The notes beneath the pieces are model-generated. The model had not been told where the DNA came from and ran no database searches. It saw nothing but the letters and a program-made list of their open reading frames with translations. The translations under genes and the position numbers were made by a program. A stretch of DNA of 64,000 bases from Hippophae tibetana. Taxonomy: Eukaryota; Streptophyta; Magnoliopsida; Rosales; Elaeagnaceae. This document shows positions 25,049-37,698 of this stretch, piece after piece; positions within the stretch are counted from its first letter, which is position 1, and the number at the start of each line of letters is the position of its first letter. The stretch spans positions 5,929,319 through 5,993,318 of the forward strand of contig CM072808.1 in assembly GCA_037013495.1 (NCBI GenBank). The letters are read 5' to 3'.

Positions 25049-26135
25049 CTATAAAGGAGATATTGGTGCCGATCAAGGTTTGTTTTTTATATTTTCAATC
25101 AATCTCTCTTATTGAAAAAATATTGAGGAGAAAAAAAGAACGGAGATTTTGTTCACATTTTCAAAAACAAAAAAAACATTTGGTAAATAAGAGTAACAAC
25201 TTTCAACGGAGATATCTTTTCACTCGGGGTATCGAAACGACTATTATAATTTATTAAATGGAATCTCATATCAAATTACACAATATGTATTGGTCTCCCA
25301 AGAAAAAAATCGTTTTTGTACCCAAATAACATCGTTTACATCACTTATTTAGTGTTTAAAGATTTTGACGCACCATTTTCATTTTACTTACTTCCGGTTT
25401 AATTGAAGAGAGCTATAAAGGAGATATTGGTGCCGACCTAGGTTTTTTTATTTATATTTTCAATGAATCTCTCTTATTGAAAAAAATAGAGAAGAGAAAA
25501 AGAAAATGAATGTTGTTCACATTTTCAAAATAGAAAACACATTTGGTAAATATGAGTTACAACTTTCAACGGAGATAAATTTTGACTGAGGTATCGAAAC
25601 GATTATTATAATATATCAAATTAAAGCTCGTATCAAAGTAAACAATATGCATTTTCCTCGAAAGGAAAATCATTTTTGTACCCAAATAACATCGTTTACA
25701 TCACTTATTTACTGCTTAAAGTTTTTGACGTACCATTTTCATTTTATTTACTTCCGGCTTAATTCAAAAGAGCTATAAAGGAGATATTGGTGCCGATCAA
25801 GGTTTGTTTTTTATATTTTCAATCAATCTCTCTTATTGAAAAAATATTGAGTAGAAAAAAAGAACGGAGATTTTGTTCACATTTTCAAAAACAAAAAAAC
25901 ATTTGGTAAATAAGAGTAACAACTTTCAACGGAGATATCTTTTCACTCGGGGTATCGAAACGACTATTATAATTTATTAAATGGAATCTCATATCAAATT
26001 ACACAATATGTATTGGTCTCCCAAGAAAAAAATCGTTTTTGTACCCAAATAACATCGTTTACATCACTTATTTAGTGTTTAAAGATTTTGACGCACCATT
26101 TTCATTTTACTTACTTCCGGTTTAATTCAAGAGAG

Positions 26136-27581
26136 CTATAAAGGAGATATTGGTGCCGACCTAGGTTTGTTTATTTATATTTTCAATGAATCTCTCTTAT
26201 TGAAAAAAATAGAGAAGAGAAAAAGAAAATGAATGTTGTTCACATTTTCAAAATCAAAAACACAATTGGTAAATATCAGTTACAACTTTCAACGGAGATA
26301 ACTTTTGACTGGGGTATCGAAACGAATATTATAATATCTCTAATTAAAGCTCGTATCAAATTAAACAATATGCATTTTCCTCGAAAGGAAAATCATTTTT
26401 GTACCGAAATAACATCGTTTACATCACTTATTTACTACTTAAAGTTTTTGACGTACCATTTTCATTTTACGTACTTCCGGCTTAATTCAATAGAGCTATA
26501 AAGGAGATATTGGTGCCAATCAAGGTTTGTTTTTTATATTTTCAATCAATCTCTCTTATTGAAAAAATATTGAGGAGAAAAAAAGAACGGAGATTTTGTT
26601 CACATTTTCAAAAACAAAAAAAACATTTGGTAAATAAGAGTAAGAACTTTCAACGGAGATATCTTTTCACTCGGGGTATCGAAACGACTATTATAATTTA
26701 TTAAATGGAATCTCATATCAAATTACACAATATGTATTGGTCTCCCAAGAAAAAAATCGTTTTTGTACCCAAATAACATCGTTTACATCACTTATTTAGT
26801 GTTTAAAGATTTTGACGCACGATTTTCATTTTACTTACTTCCGGTTTAATTGAAGAGAGCTATAAAGGAGATATTGGTGCCGACCTAGGTTTGTTTGTTT
26901 ATATTTTCAATCAATCTCTCTTATTGAAAAAATAGGGAAGAGAAAAAGAAAATGAATGTGGTTCAAATTTTGAAAATAGAAAACACATTTGGTAAATATG
27001 AGTTACAACTTTCAACGGAGATAAATTTTGACTGAGGTATCGAAACGATTATTATAATATATCAAATTAAATCTCGTATCAAATTAAACAATATGCATTT
27101 TCCTCGAAAGGATAATCATTTTTGTACCCAAATAACATCGTTTACATCACTTATTTACTATTTAAAGTTTTTGACGCAACATTTTCATTTTACTTACTTC
27201 CGGTTTAATTCAATAGAGCTATAAAGGAGATATTGGAGCCGATCTAGGTTTGTTTTTTTATATTTTCAATCAATCTCTCTTATTGAAAAAATATTGAGTA
27301 GAAAAAAAGAACGGAGATGTTGTTCACATTTTGAAAAACAAAAAAACATTTGGTAAATAAGAGTAACAACTTTCAACGGAGATAACGGTTTACTCGGGTA
27401 TCGAAACAAATTTTATAATTTATTAAATTGATGCTCGTATCAAAGTACACAATATGCATTGGTCACGCAAGAAAAAAATCGTTTTTGTACCCAAATAACA
27501 TCGTTTACATCATTTATTTAGTGTTTAAAGATTTTTACGCAGCATTTTCATTTTACTTAATTCAAGTTTAATTCAATAGTG
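26136..27581 (+). repeat. Diverged ABAB tetramer
   Basis: A 1446 bp unit with A monomers at 26136 and 26860. The second A has ATGAATGTGGTTCAAATTTT and TTTTGACTGAGGTATCG, a stop in the class-A frame. The first B has GATCAAGGTTTG and TCTCCCAAGAAAAAAATCG; the last B (27219-27581) is B1-like. It is paralleled at 52839 with an offset of 26,703 bp, up to about 54,214. Its monomers are more diverged than those on either side. Confidence 0.9.
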
Positions 27582-29028
27582 CTATAAAGGAGATATTGGT
27601 GCCGACCTAGGTTTGTTTATTTATATTTTCAATGAATCTGTCTTATTGAAAAAAATAGAGAAGAGAAAAAAGAAAATGAATGTTGTTCACATTTTCAAAA
27701 TCAAAAACACAATTGTTATATATCACTTACAACTTTCAACGGAGATAACTTTTGACTGGGGTATCGAAACGAATATTATAATATATCAAATTAAAGCTCT
27801 TATCAAATTAAACAATATGCATTTTCCTCGAAAGGAAAATCATTTTTGTACCCAAATAACATCGTTTACATCACTTATTTACTGTTTAAATTTTTGACGC
27901 ACCATTTTCATTTTACTTACGTCCGGTTTAATTCAATAGACCTATAAAGGAGATATTGGTGCCGATCTAGGTTTGTTTTTTTATATTTTCAATCAATCTC
28001 TCTTAGTGAAAAAATATTGAGTAGAAAAAAAGAACGGAGATGTTGTTCACATTTTGAAAAACAAAAAAACATTTGGTAAATAAGAGTAACAACTTTCAAC
28101 GGAGATATCTCTTTACTCGGGTATCGAAACGAATATTTTAATTTATGAAATGGAAGCTCGTATCAAATTACACAATATGCATTGTTCACGCAAGAAAAAA
28201 GTCGTTTTTGTACCCAAATAACATTGTTTACATCATTTATTTAGTGTTTAAAGTTTTTCACGCAGCATTTTCATTTCACTTACTTCAGGTATAATTCAAT
28301 AGAGCTATAAAAGAGATATTGGTGCCGAACTAGGTTTGTTTATTTATATTTTCAATGAATCTCTCTTATTGAAAAAAATAGGGAGGAGAAAAAGAAAATG
28401 AATGTTGTTCACATTTTCAAAATCAAAAACACATTTGGTAAATATGAGTTACAACATTCAATGGAGATGACTTTTGACTGGGGTATCGAAAGGAATATTA
28501 TAATATATCAAATTAAAGCTCGTATCAAATTAAACAATATGCATTTTCCTCGAAAGGGAAATCATTTTTGTACCCAAATAACATCGTTTACAAAACTTAT
28601 TTACTATTTAAAGTTTTTGACGCACCATTTTCATTTTACTTACGTCCGGTTTAATTCAATAGACCTATAAAGGAGATATTGGTGCCGATCTAGGTTTGTT
28701 TTTTTTATATTTTCATTCAATCTCCCTTATTGAAAAAATATTGAGTAGAAAAAAAGAACAGAGATGTTGTTCACATTTTAAAAAACAAAAAAACATTTGG
28801 TAAATAAGAGTAACAACTTTCAACGGAGATAACTTTTTACTCGGGTATCGAAACGAATATTTTAATTTATGAAATGGAAGCTCGTATCAAATTACACAAT
28901 ATGCATTGTTCACGCAAGAAAAAAGTCGTTTTTGTACCCAAATAACATTGTTTACATCATTTATTTAGTGTTTAAAGTTTTTCAAGCAGCATTATGATTT
29001 TACTTACTTCAGGTATAATTCAATAGAG
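27582..29028 (+). repeat. A2-B2-A3-B3 tetramer, displaced copy of hexamer monomers 3-6
   Basis: A 1447 bp unit with A monomers at 27582 and 28305. It matches 7014-8460 at an offset of 20,568 bp. The subtype order is that of a hexamer lacking its first dimer; the missing A1 place is taken by the diverged A at 26860. Confidence 0.92.
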
Positions 29029-30474
29029 CTATAAAGGAGATATTGGTGCCGAACTAGGTTTGTTTATTTATATTTTCAATGAATCTCTCTTATTGAAAAA
29101 AATAGGGAGGAGAAAAAGAAAATGAATGTTGTTCACATTTTCAAAATCAAAAACACATTTGGTAAATATGAGTTACAACTTTCAATAGAGATAACTTTTG
29201 ACTGGGGTATCAAAACGAATATTATAATATCTGTAATTAAAGCTCGTATCAAATTAAACAATATGCATTTTCCTCAAAATAAAAATCATTTTTGTACCCA
29301 AATAACATCGTTTACATCACTTATTTACTATTTAAAGTTTTTGACGCAACATTTTCATTTTACTTACTTCCGGTTTAATTCAATAGAGCTATAAAGGAGA
29401 TATTGGAGCCGATCTAGGTTTGTTTTTTTATATTTTCAATCAATCTCTCTTATTGAAAAAATATTGAGTAGAAAAAAAGAACGGAGATGTTGTTCACATT
29501 TTGAAAAACAAAAAAACATTTGGTAAATAAGAGTAACAACTTTCAAAGGAGATAACGGTTTACTCGGGTATCGAAACAAATTTTATAATTTATTAAATGG
29601 ATGCTCGTATCAAAGTACACAATATGCATTGGTCACGCAAGAAAAAAATCGTTTTTGTACCCAAATAACATCGTTTACATCATTTATTTAGTGTTTAAAG
29701 ATTTTTACGCAGCATTTTCATTTTACTTAATTCAAGTTTAATTCAATAGTGCTATAAAGGAGATATTGGTGCCGACCTAGGTTTGTTTATTTATATTTTC
29801 AATGAATCTATCTTATTGAAAAAAATAGAGAAGAGAAAAAAGAAAATGAATGTTGTTCACATTTTCAAAATCAAAAACACAATTGTTATATATCACTTAC
29901 AACTTTCAACGGAGATAACTTTTGACTGGGGTATCGAAACGAATATTATAATATATCAAATTAAAGCTCTTATCAAATTAAACAATATGCATTTTCCTCG
30001 AAAGGAAAATCATTTTTGTACCCAAATAACATCGTTTACATCACTTATTTACTGTTTAAATTTTTGACGCACCATTTTCATTTTACTTACGTCCGGTTTA
30101 ATTCAATAGACCTATAAAGGAGATATTGGTGCCGATCTAGGTTTGTTTTTTTATATTTTCAATCAATCTCTCTTAGTGAAAAAATATTGAGTAGAAAAAA
30201 AGAACGGAGATGTTGTTCACATTTTGAAAAACAAAAAAACATTTGGTAAATAAGAGTAACAACTTTCAACGGAGATAACGTTTTACTCGGGTATCGAAAC
30301 GAATTTTATAATTTATTAAATGGATGCTCGTATCAAAGTACACAATATGCATTGGTCACGCAAGAAAAAAATCGTTTTTGTACCCAAATAACATCGTTTA
30401 CATCATTTATTTAGTGTTTAAAGATTTTTACGCAGCATTTTCATTTTACTTAATTCAAGTTTAATTCAATAGTG
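29029..30474 (+). repeat. ABAB tetramer, displaced copy of 8461-9906
   Basis: A 1446 bp unit with A monomers at 29029 and 29752, at an offset of 20,568 bp. The A1 copy has ATATCTGTAATT instead of ATATCTCTAATT. That mark is shared with the A1 monomers at 33006, 38784 and 42764, so those form one lineage. Confidence 0.92.
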
Positions 30475-31556
30475 CTATAAAGGAGATATTGGTGCCGACC
30501 TAGGTTTGTTTATTTATATTTTCAATGAATCTGTCTTATTGAAAAAAATAGAGAAGAGAAAAAAGAAAATGAATGTTGTTCACATTTTCAAAATCAAAAA
30601 CACAATTGGTATATATCAGTTCCAACTTTCAACGGAGATAACTTTTGACTGGGGTATCGAAACGAATATTATAATATATCAAATTAAAGCTCTTATCAAA
30701 TTAAACAATATGCATTTTCCTCGAAAGGGAAATCATTTTTGTACCCAAATAACATCGTTTACAAAACTTATTTACTATTTAAAGTTTTTGACGCACCATT
30801 TTCATTTTACTTACTTCCGGTTTAATTCAAGAGAGCTATAAAGGAGGTATTGGTGCCGACCTAGGTTTGTTTGTTTATATTTTCAATCAATCTCTCTTAT
30901 TGAAAAAAATAGAGAAAGAAAAAGAAAATGAATGTTGTTCACATTTTCAAAATCAAAAACACAATTGGTAAATATCAGTTACAACTTTCAACGGAGATAA
31001 CTTTTGACTGGGGTATCGAAACGAATATTATAATATATCAAATTAAAGCTCTTATCAAATTAAACAATAAGCATTTTCCTCGAAAGGAAAATCATTTTTG
31101 TACCCAAATAACATCGTTTACATCACTTATTTACTGTTTAAATTTTTGACGCACCATTTTCATTTTACTTACTTCCGGTTTAATTCAATAGAGCTATAAA
31201 GGAGATATTGGAGCCGATCTAGGTTTGTTTTTTTATATTTTCAATCAATCTCTCTTATTGAAAAAATATTGAGTAGAAAAAAAGAACGGAGATGTTGTTC
31301 ACATTTTGAAAAACAAAAAAACATTTGGTAAATAAGAGTAACAAATTTCAACGGAGATAACTTTTTACTCGGGTATCGAAACGAATATTTTAATTTATGA
31401 AATGGAAGCTCGTATCAAATTACACAATATGCATTGTTCACGCAAGAAAAAAGTCGTTTTTGTACCCAAATAACATCGTTTACATCATTTATTTAGTGTT
31501 TAAAGATTTTTACGCGGCATTTTCATTTTACTTAATTCAAGTTTAATTCAATAGTG
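30475..31556 (+). repeat. AAB trimer, displaced copy of 9907-10988
   Basis: A 1082 bp unit with A monomers at 30475 and 30836. Its B monomer ends with TTTTTACGCGGCATTTTC. The GCGGCAT variant is shared with the B tails near 35,490, 37,650 and 40,550, linking these units. Confidence 0.92.
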
Positions 31557-31917
31557 CTATAAAGGAGATATTGGTGCCGACCTAGGTTTGTTTATTTATA
31601 TTTTCAATGAATCTGTCTTATTGAAAAAAATAGAGAAGAGAAAAAAGAAAATGAATGTTGTTCACATTTTCAAAATCAAAAACACATTTGGTAAATATGA
31701 GTTACAACTTTCAATGGAGATGACTTTTGACTGGGGTATCGAAAGGAATATTATAATATATCAAATTAAAGCTCGTATCAAATTAAACAATATGCATTTT
31801 CCTCGAAAGGGAAATCATTTTTGTACCCAAATAACATCGTTTACAAAACTTATTTACTATTTAAAGTTTTTGACGCACCATTTTCATTTTACTTACGTCC
31901 GGTTTAATTCAATAGAC
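31557..31917 (+). repeat. Chimeric A monomer (A2-type head, A3 body)
   Basis: The head has GAATCTGTCTTATTG and GAGAAGAGAAAAAAGAAAATG, as in A2 and AAB monomers. From 31687 it has ACATTTGG, CAATGGAGATGAC and GAAAGGAATATT, as in A3. The switch lies between about 31645 and 31686. The same fusion is seen in the monomers starting at 37699 and 40591. The open frame runs 111 codons from 31588. Confidence 0.9.
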
Positions 31918-34900
31918 CTATAAAGGAGATATTGGTGCCAATCTAGGTTTGTTTTTTTTATATTTTCATTCAATCTCCCTTATTGAAAAAATATTGAGTA
32001 GAAAAAAAGAACGGAGATGTTGTTCACATTTTGAAAAACAAAAAAACATTTGGTAAATAAGAGTAACAAATTTCAACGGAGATAACTTTTTACTCGGGTA
32101 TCGAAACGAATATTTTAATTTATGAAATGGAAGCTCGTATCAAATTACACAATATGCATTGTTCACGCAAGAAAAAAGTCGTTTTTGTACCCAAATAACA
32201 TTGTTTACATCATTTATTTAGTGTTTAAAGTTTTTCAAGCAGCATTATGATTTTACTTACTTCAGGTATAATTCAATAGAGCTATAAAGGAGATATTGGT
32301 GCCGAACTAGGTTTGTTTATTTATATTTTCAATGAATCTCTCTTATTGAAAAAAATAGGGAGGAGAAAAAGAAAATGAATGTTGTTCACATTTTCAAAAT
32401 CAAAAACACATTTGGTAAATATGAGTTACAACTTTCAATGGAGATGACTTTTGACTGGGGTATCGAAAGGAATATTATAATATATCAAATTAAAGCTCGT
32501 ATCAAATTAAACAATATGCATTTTCCTCGAAAGGGAAATCATTTTTGTACCCAAATAACATCGTTTACAAAACTTATTTACTATTTAAAGTTTTTGACGC
32601 ACCATTTTCATTTTACTTACGTCCGGTTTAATTCAATAGACCTATAAAGGAGATATTGGTGCCGATCTAGGTTTGTTTTTTTTATATTTTCATTCAATCT
32701 CCCTTATTGAAAAAATATTGAGTAGAAAAAAAGAACAGAGATGTTGTTCACATTTTAAAAAACAAAAAAACATTTGGTAAATAAGAGTAACAACTTTCAA
32801 CGGAGATAACTTTTTACTCGGGTATCGAAACGAATATTTTAATTTATGAAATGGAAGCTCGTATCAAATTACACAATATGCATTGTTCACGCAAGAAAAA
32901 AGTCGTTTTTGTACCCAAATAACATTGTTTACATCATTTATTTAGTGTTTAAAGTTTTTCAAGCAGCATTATGATTTTACTTACTTCAGGTATAATTCAA
33001 TAGAGCTATAAAGGAGATATTGGTGCCGAACTAGGTTTGTTTATTTATATTTTCAATGAATCTCTCTTATTGAAAAAAATAGGGAGGAGAAAAAGAAAAT
33101 GAATGTTGTTCACATTTTCAAAATCAAAAACACATTTGGTAAATATGAGTTACAACTTTCAATAGAGATAACTTTTGACTGGGGTATCAAAACGAATATT
33201 ATAATATCTGTAATTAAAGCTCGTATCAAATTAAACAATATGCATTTTCCTCAAAATAAAAATCATTTTTGTACCCAAATAACATCGTTTACATCACTTA
33301 TTTACTATTTAAAGTTTTTGACGCAACATTTTCATTTTACTTACTTCCGGTTTAATTCAATAGAGCTATAAAGGAGATATTGGAGCCGATCTAGGTTTGT
33401 TTTTTTATATTTTCAATCAATCTCTCTTATTGAAAAAATATTGAGTAGAAAAAAAGAACGGAGATGTTGTTCACATTTTGAAAAACAAAAAAACATTTGG
33501 TAAATAAGAGTAACAACTTTCAAAGGAGATAACGGTTTACTCGGGTATCGAAACAAATTTTATAATTTATTAAATGGATGCTCGTATCAAAGTACACAAT
33601 ATGCATTGGTCACGCAAGAAAAAAATCGTTTTTGTACCCAAATAACATCGTTTACATCATTTATTTAGTGTTTAAAGATTTTTACGCAGCATTTTCATTT
33701 TACTTAATTCAAGTTTAATTCAATAGTGCTATAAAGGAGATATTGGTGCCGACCTAGGTTTGTTTATTTATATTTTCAATGAATCTATCTTATTGAAAAA
33801 AATAGAGAAGAGAAAAAAGAAAATGAATGTTGTTCACATTTTCAAAATCAAAAACACAATTGTTATATATCACTTACAACTTTCAACGGAGATAACTTTT
33901 GACTCGGGTATCGAAACGAATATTAGAATATATCAAATTAAAGCTCTTATCAAATTAAACAATATGCATTTTCCTCGAAAGGAAAATCATTTTTGTACCC
34001 AAATAACATCGTTTACATCACTTATTTACTGTTTAAATTTTTGACGCACCATTTTCATTTTACTTACGTCCGGTTTAATTCAATAGACCTATAAAGGAGA
34101 TATTGGTGCCGATCTAGGTTTGTTTTTTTATATTTTCAATCAATCTCTCTTAGTGAAAAAATATTGAGTAGAAAAAAAGAACGGAGATGTTGTTCACATT
34201 TTGAAAAACAAAAAAACATTTGGTAAATAAGAGTAACAACTTTCAACGGAGATAACGTTTTACTCGGGTATCGAAACGAATTTTATATTTTATTAAATGG
34301 ATGCTCGTATCAAAGTACACAATATGCATTGGTCACGCAAGAAAAAAATCGTTTTTGTACCCAAATAACATCGTTTACATCATTTATTTAGTGTTTAAAG
34401 ATTTTTACGCAGCATTTTCATTTTACTTAATTCAAGTTTAATTCAATAGTGCTATAAAGGAGATATTGGTGCCGACCTAGGTTTGTTTATTTATATTTTC
34501 AATGAATCTGTCTTATTGAAAAAAATAGAGAAGAGAAAAAAGAAAATGAATGTTGTTCACATTTTCAAAATCAAAAACACAATTGGTATATATCAGTTCC
34601 AACTTTCAACGGAGATAACTTTTGACTGGGGTATCGAAACGAATATTATAATATATCAAATTAAAGCTCTTATCAAATTAAACAATATGCATTTTCCTCG
34701 AAAGGGAAATCATTTTTGTACCCAAATAACATCGTTTACAAAACTTATTTACTATTTAAAGTTTTTGACGCACCATTTTCATTTTACTTACTTTCGGTTT
34801 AATTCAAGAGAGCTATAAAGGAGGTATTGGTGCCGACCTAGGTTTGTTTGTTTATATTTTCAATCAATCTCTCTTATTGAAAAAAATAGAGAAAGAAAAA

Positions 34901-37698
34901 GAAAATGAATGTTGTTCACATTTTCAAAATCAAAAACACAATTGGTAAATATCAGTTACAACTTTCAACGGAGATAACTTTTGACTGAGGTATCGAAACA
35001 AATATTATATTATATCAAATTAAAGCTCTTATCAAATTAAACAATAAGCATTTTCCTCGAAAGGAAAATCATTTTTGTACCCAAATAACATCGTTTACAT
35101 CACTTATTTACTGTTTAAATTTTTGACGCACCATTTTCATTTTACTTACTTCCGGTTTAATTCAATAGAGCTATAAAGGAGATATTGGAGCCGATCTAGG
35201 TTTGTTTTTTTATATTTTCAATCAATCTCTCTTATTGAAAAAATATTGAGTAGAAAAAAAGAACGGAGATGTTGTTCACATTTTGAAAAACAAAAAAACA
35301 TTTGGTAAATAAGAGTAACAAATTTCAACGGAGATAACTTTTTACTCGGGTATCGAAACGAATATTTTAATTTATGAAATGGAAGCTCGTATCAAATTAC
35401 ACAATATGCATTGTTCACGCAAGAAAAAAGTCGTTTTTGTACCCAAATAACATCGTTTACATCATTTATTTAGTGTTTAAAGATTTTTACGCGGCATTTT
35501 CATTTTACTTAATTCAAGTTTAATTCAATAGTGCTATAAAGGAGATATTGGTGCCGACCTAGGTTTGTTTATTTATATTTTCAATGAATCTGTCTTATTG
35601 AAAAAAATAGAGAAGAGAAAAAAGAAAATGAATGTTGTTCACATTTTCAAAATCAAAAACACAATTGGTATATATCAGTTCCAACTTTCAACGGAGATAA
35701 CTTTTGACTGGGGTATCGAAACAAATATTATAATATATCAAATTAAAGCTCTTATCAAATTAAACAATATGCATTTTCCTCGAAAGGGAAATCATTTTTG
35801 TACCCAAATAACATCGTTTACAAAACTTATTTACTATTTAAAGTTTTTGACGCACCATTTTCATTTTACTTACTTCCGGTTTAATTCAAGAGAGCTATAA
35901 AGGAGGTATTGGTGCCAACCTAGCTTTGTTTGTTTATATTTTCAATCAATCTCTCTTATTGAAAAAAATAGAGAAAGAAAAAGAAAATGAATGTTGTTCA
36001 CATTTTCAAAATCAAAAACACAATTGGTAAATATCAGTTACAACTTTCAACGGAGATAACTTTTGACTAGGGTATCGAAACGAATATTATAATATATCAA
36101 ATTAAAGCTCTTATCAAATTAAACAATAAGCATTTTCCTCGAAAGGAAAATCATTTTTGTACCCAAATAACATCGTTTACATCACTTATTTACTGTTTAA
36201 ATTTTTGACGCACCATTTTCATTTTACTTACTTCCGGTTTAATTCAATAGAGCTATAAAGGAGATATTGGAGCCGATCTAGGTTTGTTTTTTTATATTTT
36301 CAATCAATCTCTCTTATTGAAAAAATATTGAGTAGAAAAAAAGAACGGAGATGTTGTTCACATTTTGAAAAACAAAAAAACATTTGGTAAATAAGAGTAA
36401 CAAATTTCAACGGAGATAACTTTTTACTCGGGTATCGAAACGAATATTTTAATTTATGAAATGGAAGCTCGTATCAAATTACCCAATATGCATTGTTCAC
36501 GCAAGAAAAAAGTCGTTTTTGTACCCAAATAACATTGTTTACATCATTTATTTAGTGTTTAAAGTTTTTCACGCAGCATTTTCATTTTACTTACTTCAAG
36601 TTTAATTCAATAGTGCTATAAAGGAGATATTGGTGCCGACCTAGGTTTGTTTATTTATATTTTCAATGAATCTGTCTTATTGAAAAAAATAGAGAAGAGA
36701 AAAAAGAAAATGAATGTTGTTCACATTTTCAAAATCAAAAACACAATTGGTATATATCAGTTCCAACTTTCAACGGAGATAACTTTTGACTGGGGTATCG
36801 AAACGAATATTATAATATATCAAATTAAAGCTCTTATCAAATTAAACAATATGCATTTTCCTCGAAAGGGAAATCATTTTTGTACCCAAATAACATCGTT
36901 TACAAAACTTATTTACTATTTAAAGTTTTTGACGCACCATTTTCATTTTACTTACTTCCGGTTTAATTCAAGAGAGCTATAAAGGAGGTATTGGTGCCGA
37001 CCTAGGTTTGTTTGTTTATATTTTCAATCAATCTCTCTTATTGAAAAAAATAGAGAAAGAAAAAGAAAATGAATGTTGTTCACATTTTCAAAATCAAAAA
37101 CACAATTGGTAAATATCAGTTACAACTTTCAACGGAGATAACTTTTGACTGGGGTATCGAAACGAATATTATAATATATCAAATTAAAGCTCTTATCAAA
37201 TTAAACAATAAGCATTTTCCTCGAAAGGAAAATCATTTTTGTACCCAAATAACATCGTTTACATCACTTATTTACTGTTTAAATTTTTGACGCACCATTT
37301 TCATTTTACTTACTTCCGGTTTAATTCAATAGAGCTATAAAGGAGATATTGGAGCCGATCTAGGTTTGTTTTTTTTATATTTTCAATCAATCTCTCTTAT
37401 TGAAAAAATATTGAGTAGAAAAAAAGAACGGAGATGTTGTTCACATTTTGAAAAACAAAAAAACATTTGGTAAATAAGAGTAACAAATTTCAACGGAGAT
37501 AACTTTTTACTCGGGTATCGAAACGAATATTTTAATTTATGAAATGGAAGCTCGTATCAAATTACACAATATGCATTGTTCACGCAAGAAAAAAGTCGTT
37601 TTTGTACCCAAATAACATCGTTTACATCATTTATTTAGTGTTTAAAGATTTTTACGCGGCATTTTCATTTTACTTAATTCAAGTTTAATTCAATAGTG
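31557..37698 (+). repeat. 17-mer unit ABABABAB-AAB-AAB-AAB
   Basis: A 6142 bp unit with A monomers at 31557, 32282, 33006, 33729, 34452, 34813, 35534, 35895, 36616 and 36977. The first A (31557) is chimeric, and an A with the same fusion opens the units at 37699 and 40591. The AAB trimer is repeated three times in a row. Second-A copies at 34813 and 35895 carry separate stops (GACTGAGG, GACTAGGG). Confidence 0.92.

Larger units (their letters stand above)
21460..26135 (+). repeat. 13-mer higher-order repeat, copy 1 (ABAABABAAABAB)
   Basis: A 4676 bp unit with A monomers at 21460, 22166, 22527, 23248, 23971, 24330, 24688 and 25413. It contains three consecutive A monomers (23971-25048) and the 17 bp deletion near 21673. 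The same order recurs at 43487 and 48163 (offsets 22,027 and 26,703 bp). This copy differs from them in several places: 24781 has ACATTTTTGAAAATC, the A at 25413 has stops and AAAATAGAAAACACA, and 23880-23930 has several private substitutions. Confidence 0.93.

Noticed and set aside
26952-26970. RNA polymerase III B-box-like GGTTCAAATTTT in GTGGTTCAA monomers
   Set aside because: The terminal CC of the B box is missing, there is no A box at a proper distance, and no tRNA-like fold can be drawn.
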